Shown here one piece after another: positions 55,633 to 64,000 of a stretch of DNA of 64,000 nucleotides. Each line of letters begins with the position of its first letter. The first letter of the stretch is position 1. A model generated the notes under the pieces. It made no database searches, had not been told where the DNA came from, and worked only from the letters and a program-made list of their open reading frames with translations. The position numbers were made by a program, and so were the translations under genes. Source of the stretch: Polaribacter sp. Hel1_85 (lineage in GTDB: Bacteria > Bacteroidota > Bacteroidia > Flavobacteriales > Flavobacteriaceae); the NCBI RefSeq assembly GCF_000766795.1, contig NZ_JPDS01000002.1, forward strand, positions 687,001 to 751,000. The letters run 5' to 3'.

Positions 55633-56616
55633 ATGATTAAAAAAAGTTTTCTCGTTTTCTTGTTTTTTGCTGTTCAACAAATATTCTCTCAATCTTTTAA
55701 AGATTATAAATGGGAAACTTTAAGTTGTAATGGAGAACCAGTAGCAAGGCATGAAGCAGCTTTTGTAGAAGTTGATAGTAAGTTCTACCTTCTTGGAGGT
55801 CGTCGTATTCAAGAGGTTTCTGTATTTGATCCAAATAATAATTTGTGGACTTCAGGAGCAAAACCACCAATAGAAATACATCATTTTCAGGGAGTTTCAT
55901 ATAAAAAGAAGATTTATATAGTGGGTGCTCATACAGGAAAATATCCTTATGAAACACCATTGCCACAAGCTTATGTTTATGATCCCGCTAAAGATTTATG
56001 GATGAAAGGATTTGCAATACCAAAGGATAGAGTTCGAGCATCAACAACAGCCAATGTATATAAAGATAAACTTTACATAGCAGGTGGTATTATAGATGGT
56101 CATTGGGATGGTCATGTAAAATGGTTTGATGTATATGATTTTAAAACTGGTAAATGGAAAAAACTTCCAGATGCTCCACGAGCAAGAGACCATGCTACAT
56201 CAGTAATTTGTAATGATAAATTGTATTTATTGGGTGGACGAATTTCATCAGGAAAAATTAAAAAAGTCTTTCATTTAACAATTGCAGAGATTGATGTTTA
56301 TGATTTTAAAACAGAAACCTGGAGTACGTTAGATACTTCAATTCCTAGACAACGAGCAGGTTGTACTTCTATATGTATCGATAATAAAATAATTTTTACT
56401 GGAGGAGAAACATCAAAAGAGAAAAAAGCAAACGGAGAATTAGATGTTTTAGATACAAAAACGGGTGCCTGGAGTAAATTACCTTCTCTTGTTCAAGGTC
56501 GTCACGGAACACAACTAATTTGGCATAAAAAGAAGTTATACATAGCTTCGGGATGTAGCAAACGTGGAGGAAGTACAGAATTAACATCAATTGAAGCTTT
56601 TAGTTTTGATAAATAA
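55633..56616 (+). CDS. secreted kelch-repeat beta-propeller protein
   Basis: A 327-residue protein with a signal peptide (AVQQIFSQS). Five to six kelch motifs are seen, for example FYLLGGRRIQEVSVFDPNNN, IYIVGAHTGKYPYETPL, LYIAGGIIDGHWDGHVKWFD, LYLLGGRISSGKIKK and IIFTGGETSKEKKANGELDV. The general pattern GG...DVYD...W is regular. Such propellers may bind sugars or act as mutarotase- or epimerase-like proteins (NanM type); no catalytic site is identified. It begins the third transcript of the right arm. Confidence 0.8.
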   Translation: MIKKSFLVFLFFAVQQIFSQSFKDYKWETLSCNGEPVARHEAAFVEVDSKFYLLGGRRIQEVSVFDPNNNLWTSGAKPPIEIHHFQGVSYKKKIYIVGAHTGKYPYETPLPQAYVYDPAKDLWMKGFAIPKDRVRASTTANVYKDKLYIAGGIIDGHWDGHVKWFDVYDFKTGKWKKLPDAPRARDHATSVICNDKLYLLGGRISSGKIKKVFHLTIAEIDVYDFKTETWSTLDTSIPRQRAGCTSICIDNKIIFTGGETSKEKKANGELDVLDTKTGAWSKLPSLVQGRHGTQLIWHKKKLYIASGCSKRGGSTELTSIEAFSFDK

Positions 56617-56623
56617 AAAGATT

Positions 56624-57541
56624 ATGAAAAATATGAAGTCTATTTTTCTGAGTAGTATTCTTACGCTTATAGTATGTGTAAATGGAATGTTTGCACAAAA
56701 ACCTGTTTGGGAAGGAAGAGGACGAATAGCTATTAGTTCTGATGGTAATGAACATGATCATGATGATTGGGCAGCAACACCACTTTCTCTAGCATTACTT
56801 TCTGCTGCTAAGCTTCAAGATAAATTAGTTATTTATACTTATAGCGACCATATTTGGGGGAGTAACCAAGATCATCCTACATCAGAATCGGGTTTAACCG
56901 CATATGAGCAAATGCGAGAAAGTGCTTTGGCAGGAAAAGAATGGTTTGGGTTTGATAAGACGAATTTTATTTGTGCTGTAGACAACGCAGAAGTTGCATA
57001 CAATAGTTTATGCAAAGTAATAAATGCGTCTTCCGCTGAGGATCCGTTAATTATAATTGCCGCTGGTCCGATGCAGGTTGTTGGAGAAGCAATTAATAGA
57101 TCAGATATCTCTAAACGACAATATGTAACGCTTGTTTCTCACTCTGGGTGGAATGATAATCATAGTGATAAACCTCACAAACAATATTGGGACATTCATT
57201 CAGGATGGACTTTTAAAGAGATAAAAAAAGAATTTTCAAGTAAAGAAGGAGGGCTTCTAAAAACGATTAAAATAACGAGTCAAAATGGAGGTAAAGATTA
57301 TCTAGGGTTAAAGGCTCCAAAGGCAAAGTTCGATTGGATGAAAACTTCAAAATCTCGAAAGAATAAAGCGTATAAAAAAGGTGCTTGGAGTTGGTTGTAT
57401 TCAAGAATGGAAACCTGTGTAAAAAAAGGGAGTTTTGATGCTTCGGATGCAGGAATGGTTTTATATATGTTAACTGGAGTTGAAAAAACCAATCCGGAAT
57501 TACTTAAAAATTTTATGGAAAACCCTATAAAAAATAATTGA
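56624..57541 (+). CDS. secreted nucleoside-hydrolase-like protein, unknown function
   Basis: A 305-residue protein with a signal peptide (ILTLIVCVNGMFAQ). I start at the ATG at 56,624, 7 bases after the kelch stop; a longer frame begins at a TTG inside the kelch gene. The N-terminal GRIAISSDGNEHDHDDWAAT with clustered acids resembles the Ca-binding DxDxxxDD loop of nucleoside hydrolases, and LIIIAAGPMQVVGEAINR fits the same fold. The remaining family motifs are not clear. Its gene lies in a PUL, so a glycoside or N-glycosidic substrate is possible, but this is conjecture. Confidence 0.65.
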   Translation: MKNMKSIFLSSILTLIVCVNGMFAQKPVWEGRGRIAISSDGNEHDHDDWAATPLSLALLSAAKLQDKLVIYTYSDHIWGSNQDHPTSESGLTAYEQMRESALAGKEWFGFDKTNFICAVDNAEVAYNSLCKVINASSAEDPLIIIAAGPMQVVGEAINRSDISKRQYVTLVSHSGWNDNHSDKPHKQYWDIHSGWTFKEIKKEFSSKEGGLLKTIKITSQNGGKDYLGLKAPKAKFDWMKTSKSRKNKAYKKGAWSWLYSRMETCVKKGSFDASDAGMVLYMLTGVEKTNPELLKNFMENPIKNN

Positions 57542-57562
57542 TTACTGCTTAATTGATAAAAA

Positions 57563-59383
57563 ATGAAAAATAGAAATTTTATAAAAACTTCCGTAGCATC
57601 ATTAATATTCTTAATGATGTTGCCTGTTTTTTCACAGGATCGACCAAATGTTATTTTTGTGATGCCTGATGATATAAGCCATAATGCCTTTTCTTATTAC
57701 AAAAAAAATGGACCACAAACCCCTAATATTAATGAACTAGCAGAAGAGAGTGTTCGATTAACAGATTTTCATGTCTCACCCAGTTGTTCTCCAACAAGAG
57801 CAGCCTTACTAACAGGGAGACCAAGTGATGTTGTGGGAGTTTGGCATACTATTAATGGTAGAAATATGATGCGTGCTGATGAAATTACCATGGCTGATGT
57901 TTTTAAAGATAATGGCTATGCAACAGGACTTTTCTTTAAATGGCACTTGGGAGACAACTACCCATTTCGTCCTAAAGATAGAGGTTTCGAATATGTAGCA
58001 TGGATAAAAGGTGGAGGTACAGGTCAATTACCAGATTATTGGGATAATACGAACAATCATGCAAAAATTTTGGTGAATGATGTTTTAATAGATATGACTG
58101 ATGAAGATGATGGAATTGAAGGTGCTTTTACCACCAATTTCTTTTTCAATCGCGCATTCGAATTTATGGATGATAACATCAAAAAAGAAAAACCATTTTT
58201 CGCTTACATTCCTTTAGGAACCGCACATGCACCACATGTTTCGCCGCCAGATGCTCGCGAAGGAGTAAATGCAAAGACAGGTACAATTGAAAATATTGAT
58301 AAGAATATGGGGCGATTACTAAAATATCTAGATGATAAAGGTATTGCCGATAATACCATACTTGTATTTACGACTGATAATGGAGGTGGTACTTATTTGC
58401 GAGGTGGAAAAGGTTCTAATTACGATGGAGGAACTAAAGTACCGTGTTTTATTCGTTGGCCAAATGGAAATCTTGGAGGCAAAGGAAAAAGTAGAGATGT
58501 TTTACCATTGACTGCACACATCGACTGGCTACCTACTTTTATGGATGTTTTAGATTTTCAAGATGTAGAAAACAGGTCTAAGAAATTAAAAATTAGAGGA
58601 AGAAGTTTTAAGCCTTTTTTAGATGAAGACACCTCTAACGATCCTATTGATTATAAAAAAAGATCGGTTACCATTAACGATATGTGGACTGAAATGCCTC
58701 AGAAATATAAAAAACTTTCCGTAAGAAAAGATATATGGAAAGGTGATATAATTACTAATAAATGGCGTTTAATTCGTACTAATAGTGAATCTGATTGGGA
58801 ACTTTACGATGTGCTTGTAGATGAATTACAACAAAATGATGTTATTGGGAATGCTGCTAACAATAGTATTATTGCTGATCTTAAGGAAGAATATGAGCTT
58901 TGGTGGCAATTAGTTGATGAGCGTTCTAATGAATATACACGTATTGTTCTAGGAAGTGAACAAGAACCTGAATCAGAACTTTATGCTATGGATTTTCACG
59001 GTACCGTAATTTGGGAACAAGCTGCTGTTAAAAAAGGAGTTTCTGGTAGTGGTTTCATCGCTATTGAATTTGAAAAAAAAGGAACTTATAATTTCGACCT
59101 ACGCCGTTGGCCTAAAGAACTTGAAGGTGAAACAACGCTAACTTCTGCTGGATCTGGAGTAGCATTGAAGATAGCTAGTGCCCGAATAAAAATATGGAAT
59201 GGAGACAAAGTGTATGTTGATACTAAAAAAGATGCTAATCCAAATGCAGATGGAGTTCGTTTTACTTTAAAAAACTTACCAAAAGGCCCTGCTTTTATTC
59301 AGACTTGGTTTTATAATTCCAAGGGAGAAATGGAAGGATCTGTGTATTATAATTATGTAAACGCAAATCAAAATTCAAAATAA
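57563..59383 (+). CDS. sulfatase (S1 family) with C-terminal extension
   Basis: A 606-residue secreted arylsulfatase-type enzyme. The signal peptide ends PVFSQ. Metal-binding residues lie in VIFVMPDDISHNAF; the formylglycine site is Cys75 in SPSCSPTRAALLTGRPSD (C-x-P-x-R). FKWHLGDNYPFRP and FTTDNGGGTYLRGGKGSNYD also fit. About 110 residues after the catalytic part form a beta-rich domain (GVSGSGFIAIEFEKKGTYNF). It would remove sulfate from the glycan after maturation by a formylglycine-generating enzyme encoded elsewhere. Confidence 0.92.
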   Translation: MKNRNFIKTSVASLIFLMMLPVFSQDRPNVIFVMPDDISHNAFSYYKKNGPQTPNINELAEESVRLTDFHVSPSCSPTRAALLTGRPSDVVGVWHTINGRNMMRADEITMADVFKDNGYATGLFFKWHLGDNYPFRPKDRGFEYVAWIKGGGTGQLPDYWDNTNNHAKILVNDVLIDMTDEDDGIEGAFTTNFFFNRAFEFMDDNIKKEKPFFAYIPLGTAHAPHVSPPDAREGVNAKTGTIENIDKNMGRLLKYLDDKGIADNTILVFTTDNGGGTYLRGGKGSNYDGGTKVPCFIRWPNGNLGGKGKSRDVLPLTAHIDWLPTFMDVLDFQDVENRSKKLKIRGRSFKPFLDEDTSNDPIDYKKRSVTINDMWTEMPQKYKKLSVRKDIWKGDIITNKWRLIRTNSESDWELYDVLVDELQQNDVIGNAANNSIIADLKEEYELWWQLVDERSNEYTRIVLGSEQEPESELYAMDFHGTVIWEQAAVKKGVSGSGFIAIEFEKKGTYNFDLRRWPKELEGETTLTSAGSGVALKIASARIKIWNGDKVYVDTKKDANPNADGVRFTLKNLPKGPAFIQTWFYNSKGEMEGSVYYNYVNANQNSK

Positions 59384-59400
59384 TACTACAAAAACGGAAT

Positions 59401-60732
59401 ATGCAAATAGTTCAAAAAATAATGATTTTTGGTTTGATATTTATTTCAAACTTCATCAATGCGACAGAGGTAAAAATTAACAGCGTAAAAGAATTAGCAG
59501 AATACGCATCACAAAGTGGAAATGTAATTACGATGTCTCCAGGCGTTTATCAATTAACAGATTATTTGTCTTTTGATTCAATGATAAAACGTCATGAACG
59601 TAAAGAATTTCAATTTATCACATTCAGTGGAAGTAATAATGTGTTTAACCTAGAAGGTGTAGAATTAGAAGTTGATAATAGTTTACGTGAGTCATTAAAT
59701 GCACCTCTTCACAACAGTGAATTTTTAATAACAGGTAATAAGAATGTTTTAAAAGGTCTTACAATAAGGTATAAAGGTAATGGAATTGCATTAGGGGCAG
59801 CAGCATTTGTAGCAGGAGGAGAAGATAATATACTAAAAAATATAGAACTTCATGTTAATGGGTCTTTCCCTTATGGTTATGGAGATTACCTTGGAAAAGG
59901 AAAAAAAAGTATCGTAAAACATAAAAAGCATAGTGGAATTTTAATTACTGGAATAAATACAAAATTGTATGGATGTAAAGTTTTTATGAAATCATTGGGG
60001 CATGCTTTTTTTATTCAAGGAGGAGACAATACTTATTTTAAAGATTGTTATGCAGAAGGACAAATTAGAGCTACTAACGAGATGCTTGCAGAAACATCAG
60101 GTCCTGCTTTTGATAATAATTTTGCTTCTATATATAGGAATTATGATGGTGAAAAGAAGATTCCATCGAACTATATGAAATCGTTAAATGAATGTGGTTT
60201 TAGAACTTACAGTACAGGTAAAGTCACTGCAATTAACTGTGTAGCAAAAAACATGAGAGTTGGATTTGCTTTAGCAAAGGTTTCATTAAAGAATTGTGAA
60301 GCGATTAACTGTGAACGTGGTTACTATTTAAATAAAGCGGTTACTAAAAATTGTAGAGGAGATGCAAAATACGGACCCTTACTTTATCTTGTTGGAGATG
60401 CTCCTTCCAAGATAGATTTAACGCTTATGCCAGGAGAAACAAATATGAAAGTTCATGCCGTTGCAACAATTTGTGGTAAAGGTCATAAAGTTTTTATCAA
60501 GAACTTTGATAAACAAAAAAGAAAAAAAGTAATTCCGATAATGTTAGGTTATGGTATGTCTAGTTCTGGAGAAATATCTGCAATAATTCCAGAAAAAAGG
60601 GCAGAAAATATAAAAATAAATAACAAGACTTCTTTACCTATTCTTATAGGTGAAATGGCTGATAGTTGTTCAGTTAAAACTAATGGAGATGTTATAAGTA
60701 ATGCAGGTACAAATATTAAAATAAAAAAATAA
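59401..60732 (+). CDS. right-handed beta-helix protein (paralog 3)
   Basis: A 443-residue secreted protein with a signal peptide (IFISNFINA), not a lipoprotein. It shares the core of the left-arm beta-helix proteins: GSFPYGYGDYLGKG, VKHKKHSGILITG, SLGHAFFIQGGDN, EGQIRATNEMLAETSGPAFD. It overlaps the next gene by one base (AATGG) and is its closest paralog, with near-identical DNA over about 100 bases at the start of the mature part. Uronate-active lyase or epimerase is a guess from fold and context. Confidence 0.8.
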   Translation: MQIVQKIMIFGLIFISNFINATEVKINSVKELAEYASQSGNVITMSPGVYQLTDYLSFDSMIKRHERKEFQFITFSGSNNVFNLEGVELEVDNSLRESLNAPLHNSEFLITGNKNVLKGLTIRYKGNGIALGAAAFVAGGEDNILKNIELHVNGSFPYGYGDYLGKGKKSIVKHKKHSGILITGINTKLYGCKVFMKSLGHAFFIQGGDNTYFKDCYAEGQIRATNEMLAETSGPAFDNNFASIYRNYDGEKKIPSNYMKSLNECGFRTYSTGKVTAINCVAKNMRVGFALAKVSLKNCEAINCERGYYLNKAVTKNCRGDAKYGPLLYLVGDAPSKIDLTLMPGETNMKVHAVATICGKGHKVFIKNFDKQKRKKVIPIMLGYGMSSSGEISAIIPEKRAENIKINNKTSLPILIGEMADSCSVKTNGDVISNAGTNIKIKK

Positions 60733-62099
60733 TGGGAAATAGGAAAAGGAATCTGTTTCAGTCTGTTTTAGTAATATTATTAATTGGTGTAGTTAGCTGT
60801 TTGAATGCTGAAGAGGTGAAAATTAACAGCATAAAAGAATTAGCAGAATACGCATCACAAAGTGGAAATGTAATTACAATGTCTCCAGGCGTATATCAAT
60901 TAACAGATTATTTTTCTATTGACTCAATGATTAAGCGTCATGAAAGTAAAGAGTTTCAGTTTATCACTTTCAGTGGAAATAATAATGTATTTAACCTAAA
61001 GGGTGTTGAAATTGCAGTAGATACTAAATTACGTACAGCTTTAAATCCTCCAATTCATAGTGATGAATTTCTGATAACTGGAAGCGGAAATACTTTTATA
61101 GGACTTACTATTAGATGTAAAGGAGAAGGAATTTCACCTGGAGGAACTGTGTTGCAAGTAGCAGGAGAAGGGAATGTGCTTAAAGAAATGACACTCTATG
61201 TTGCAGGTTCGTATCCTTATGGTTATGGAGATTTATTTGGAAAAGGAAAAGCTAGGGAAACAGTTATTAAGCATAAAAAGCATAGTGGATTGTTAGTTAC
61301 AGGAAGCAATACTAAACTGTATAGATGTAAATTATATAATAGCTCTTTTGGACATTGTTATTTTATTCAAAAAAATCCAGAAAATGTATATTTTGAAGAT
61401 TGTTATGCGGAAGGAGCTATCCGAACTACAGACGATATTCTTGCAGAAACATCTGGACCTGCTTTTGATGTGAATTTTAGAACCTGGACTCAGAATCGTG
61501 AAGGAGAGTATGTTGTTACTCCTGGTTATATGAAATCCTTATCTGAGGATGGTTTTCGTACTTATGGTGCATCAAAAAATATATTCTTTAAAAACTGTAC
61601 AGCTAAAAATACGAGAGCAGGTTTTGAACTTCGTACAAACGGTGTACGACTTGAAAACTGTAGAACCATTGGTACAGAAAGAGCTTATTGGGTTGGAGAT
61701 GACGCTATTGTTAAAAACTGTGTGGGAGATGCCAATTATGGACCATTATTATTCGTAGAAGGTAGTAATGTGAATGTAGAATTAATTGTAAATCCAGCAG
61801 AATCTGATCGTTTGGTACACGCTTTAATTACTATTCAAGGAAAGAATAATAAAGTAGTACTAAAATCTCTCGAAGGGAAAAAAAGGAAAAAGAACCTTCC
61901 AATCCTTATAGGATATACACATCCCAAACATGGAGAATCAATGTCTCCTTATGGTGAAGGAGAAACGATTGGTTTACAATTTAAGAACGAAACAGGAATG
62001 CCCATCAAAATTGGAGAAATGGCAAGAGATTGTGAGATTGAAACTAATGGAGAGGTTGTAGGAAATAAAGGAACGAATATTAAAATAGTAAAAAGGTAA
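60732..62099 (+). CDS. right-handed beta-helix protein (paralog 4)
   Basis: A 455-residue secreted protein. The N-terminus has a hydrophobic stretch SVLVILLIGVVSCLNAEEVK that fits a lipobox (VVSC), although a standard signal peptidase site (LNA) also fits. The core repeats that of paralog 3: GSYPYGYGDLFGKG, IKHKKHSGLLVTG, SFGHCYFIQKNPE, EGAIRTTDDILAETSGPAFD. Its start overlaps the stop of paralog 3 by one base, so the two are translationally coupled. Confidence 0.8.
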   Translation: MGNRKRNLFQSVLVILLIGVVSCLNAEEVKINSIKELAEYASQSGNVITMSPGVYQLTDYFSIDSMIKRHESKEFQFITFSGNNNVFNLKGVEIAVDTKLRTALNPPIHSDEFLITGSGNTFIGLTIRCKGEGISPGGTVLQVAGEGNVLKEMTLYVAGSYPYGYGDLFGKGKARETVIKHKKHSGLLVTGSNTKLYRCKLYNSSFGHCYFIQKNPENVYFEDCYAEGAIRTTDDILAETSGPAFDVNFRTWTQNREGEYVVTPGYMKSLSEDGFRTYGASKNIFFKNCTAKNTRAGFELRTNGVRLENCRTIGTERAYWVGDDAIVKNCVGDANYGPLLFVEGSNVNVELIVNPAESDRLVHALITIQGKNNKVVLKSLEGKKRKKNLPILIGYTHPKHGESMSPYGEGETIGLQFKNETGMPIKIGEMARDCEIETNGEVVGNKGTNIKIVKR

Positions 62100-62134
62100 G
62101 TAAAGACCTTTTAATAAATATAAATTTTATAAAA

Positions 62135-63760
62135 ATGAATAAATTAAGTCAATCGGTAGTTTTTATCGTGGTTTTCGTAATGCTTTTTGCATGTAATACA
62201 GAAAAGAAAGACAAGTCAAAATCTAAACGCCCAAACATATTATTTATAATGTCTGATGATCATGCTTATCAGGCAATAAGCGCATATGATAGTACTTTAA
62301 TTAAAACTCCAAATATAGATAGAATAGCAAATGAAGGAATGCTTTTTAATAATGCATCTGTAACAAATTCTATTTGTGCACCATCTAGAGCAACAATATT
62401 AACAGGAAAACATACACATATCAATGGTAAGATTGATAATTTATCTCATTTTGATACAACACAGGTAACATTTCCTCAATTATTAAAGAAAGCAGGGTAC
62501 CAAACAGCAATGTTCGGAAAATTACATTTTGGAAATAGTCCAAAAGGTGTAGATGATTTTATGATCTTACCAGGACAAGGAGATTATTTAAATCCTGATT
62601 TTATAACCAAAAAAGGAGATACTACAATTACAGGTTATGTTACAGATATTATTACAGATTTAACGCTTAATTGGTTCAAAGAAAAACGAAATCCAGAAAA
62701 ACCATTTATGATGATGTATTTGCATAAAGCTCCACATAGAAACTGGTGGCCACGTCCGGATAAATTTAAGGAATTTTCGAAAAAAACTTTTCCAGAACCT
62801 GCAACTTTATATGATGATTATGAAGGTAGGGGTACAGCTGCAAAAACTGCTGAAATGAATATTTTATATCATATGAAATATAGTAGTGATTCTAAAATAC
62901 GACCTGAAACAATGGATAGAATGGGAGAGGTTTTACCAGTAGTTCCTGGAAATACAACTTGGGGATATAAAACGATGGCACGTGGTAGTGATGAGCAGAG
63001 AGCTGAATATGGAGAGGTGTTAGATTCAATATCAGATTATTTTGAAGCACATTGGCCTAAGATGAATGATAAAGAAAAAATACAATGGAAATATCAAAGA
63101 TATATGCAAGATTATCTTGCTTGTATTTCATCTGTAGATGATAATGTTGGTAGAGTATTAGATTATTTAAATGAAAGTGGTTTAGCAGATAATACGATTG
63201 TAGTATATACATCTGATCAAGGATTTTATCTTGGAGAACATGGTTGGTTTGATAAGCGTTTTATGTATGCAGAATCTTTTAAAACTCCTTTATTAATTCG
63301 TTGGCCAAATAAAGTTAATTCTGGAACAACCAATGAAGAATTGGTTCAAAACCTTGACTTTGCACAAACATTCTTAGAAGCTGCACAAGTAGTTGCTCCA
63401 AACGATATGCAAGGAGAAAGTTTAATGCCATTGTTAACAGAGAATGACAAGGAATGGAATAGAGAAGCAGTCTATTATCATTTTTATGAATATCCATCTG
63501 TACATATGGTGAAACGCCATTATGGAATGATGACAAAAGAATTTAAATTAATTCATTTTTATTATGATGTTGATGAGTGGGAGTTGTATGATATTAAAAA
63601 AGACCCACAAGAAATGAAGAATGTTTATAACGATCCAGCTTATGCAGAGACCGTTGTAAAATTAAGAAAGGAATTAAAAGAATTGAGAATAAAGTATAAA
63701 GACTCTCATGAACTAGACCAAAATTTTATTAATAAAAATTATAAAGGAATAGAGAATTAA
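62135..63760 (+). CDS. sulfatase (S1 family), lipoprotein
   Basis: A 541-residue lipoprotein sulfatase (VFVMLFACNTE, Cys20). Metal ligands lie in ILFIMSDDHAYQAISAY, and Cys81 in NSICAPSRATILTGKH is the formylglycine site. AMFGKLHFGNSPKGVDDF, YLHKAPHRNWWP and VYTSDQGFYLGEHGWFDKRF follow as in heparan/iduronate-type S1 sulfatases. It differs from the sulfatase at 57,563 in its motif (CAPSR against CSPTR) and lack of a beta-rich tail, so the two likely act on different sulfate positions. Confidence 0.92.
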   Translation: MNKLSQSVVFIVVFVMLFACNTEKKDKSKSKRPNILFIMSDDHAYQAISAYDSTLIKTPNIDRIANEGMLFNNASVTNSICAPSRATILTGKHTHINGKIDNLSHFDTTQVTFPQLLKKAGYQTAMFGKLHFGNSPKGVDDFMILPGQGDYLNPDFITKKGDTTITGYVTDIITDLTLNWFKEKRNPEKPFMMMYLHKAPHRNWWPRPDKFKEFSKKTFPEPATLYDDYEGRGTAAKTAEMNILYHMKYSSDSKIRPETMDRMGEVLPVVPGNTTWGYKTMARGSDEQRAEYGEVLDSISDYFEAHWPKMNDKEKIQWKYQRYMQDYLACISSVDDNVGRVLDYLNESGLADNTIVVYTSDQGFYLGEHGWFDKRFMYAESFKTPLLIRWPNKVNSGTTNEELVQNLDFAQTFLEAAQVVAPNDMQGESLMPLLTENDKEWNREAVYYHFYEYPSVHMVKRHYGMMTKEFKLIHFYYDVDEWELYDIKKDPQEMKNVYNDPAYAETVVKLRKELKELRIKYKDSHELDQNFINKNYKGIEN

Positions 63761-63890
63761 TGATGATAAAACAGGGTTTTATTTTAAGCTTATTTAAAAG
63801 GTATTTATTGTAAAATAACCTTAAAGAGATAAAAGCAACTGTCAAGCTCATTAATTGAGTAAATAAATAATGATTGTTAAATAGAAATAA

Positions 63891-64000
63891 ATGAAACTAA
63901 AAGCACACACCTTAACTCTAGTTGTATTGATTGCAATCATTTCGATATTAACTTCCTGCGGATCGAAAACATCAAAGAGTAAAAAATGGGAATCTCTATT
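63891..64000 (+). CDS. lipoprotein, truncated by the window end
   Basis: The first 36 codons are present: MKLKAHTLTLVVLIAIISIL then TSCGSKTSKSKKWESL. The lipobox ILTSC gives Cys at residue 23. The mature start is Lys/Ser-rich. It lies 130 bases after the sulfatase stop and is probably another PUL enzyme, but the family cannot be told from this part. Confidence 0.7.
   Translation, partial: MKLKAHTLTLVVLIAIISILTSCGSKTSKSKKWESL

Noticed and set aside
1..64000. CRISPR arrays and rRNA genes
   Set aside because: No regularly spaced direct repeats of CRISPR size and no rRNA-like sequence were seen. The only tRNA recognised is tRNA-Leu.

Overview
The window looks like a chromosome segment of a marine Flavobacteriaceae bacterium (Bacteroidota). 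It is very AT-rich and carries Bacteroidota-type -7 promoter elements (TAnnTTTG), SusC/SusD proteins, a hybrid two-component regulator, a type IX secretion tail and a typical flavobacterial housekeeping gene order. The species cannot be fixed from sequence alone.

Positions 1-12,500 are core genome: trmB, two small-family membrane proteins, upp, a BON-LysM protein, an EamA transporter, yicC, gmk, nadD, an M23 peptidase, a GH3-type ligase, a queD-like gene, a lipoprotein, pth, rplY/ctc, prs and tRNA-Leu(CAA).

Positions 12,500-21,000 form an accessory island just downstream of tRNA-Leu. It holds an XRE repressor with a perfect palindromic operator, a membrane/SH3 protein, a VanY-like lipoprotein, and a large primase-helicase gene on the minus strand. 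That gene is split by a 363-nt group I intron that I read at 18,224-18,586. Joining the exons restores a single 1604-codon frame across the Walker A loop. The intron has td-like R and S elements, P1/P10 pairings and a P9 hairpin with a GNRA loop. A 62-bp palindromic element sits inside the intron, and a second copy (58/62 identical) lies just upstream of the same gene. A short iteron-like cluster and gene debris fill the rest. No integrase or second att site is visible, so the island seems degraded.

Positions 21,000-64,000 are a polysaccharide utilisation locus (PUL). The left arm has a hybrid two-component sensor (HTCS), an IS1595-type transposase relic, two beta-helix lipoproteins, an IPT/TIG surface glycan-binding protein, SusD and SusC. 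The divergent right arm has GH88, a five-bladed-propeller glycosidase, an MFS sugar porter, an esterase, two heparinase II/III-like lyases, an esterase/GH141-like/PDZ fusion, GH30, GH29, an SGNH esterase, an LRR protein with a T9SS tail, a kelch protein, a nucleoside-hydrolase-like protein, two sulfatases and two more beta-helix proteins, and ends in a truncated lipoprotein gene. The enzymes suggest a sulfated, acylated glycan containing fucose and uronic acid; this is inference. Lyases and GH88 would cleave uronate linkages, sulfatases and esterases strip substituents, GH29/GH30/GH141-like enzymes trim side chains, and SusCD and MFS carry products inward. A 39-nt motif with a fixed 17-nt spacing to a -7 element precedes both the GH88 operon and the LRR gene, and is a candidate regulator site.
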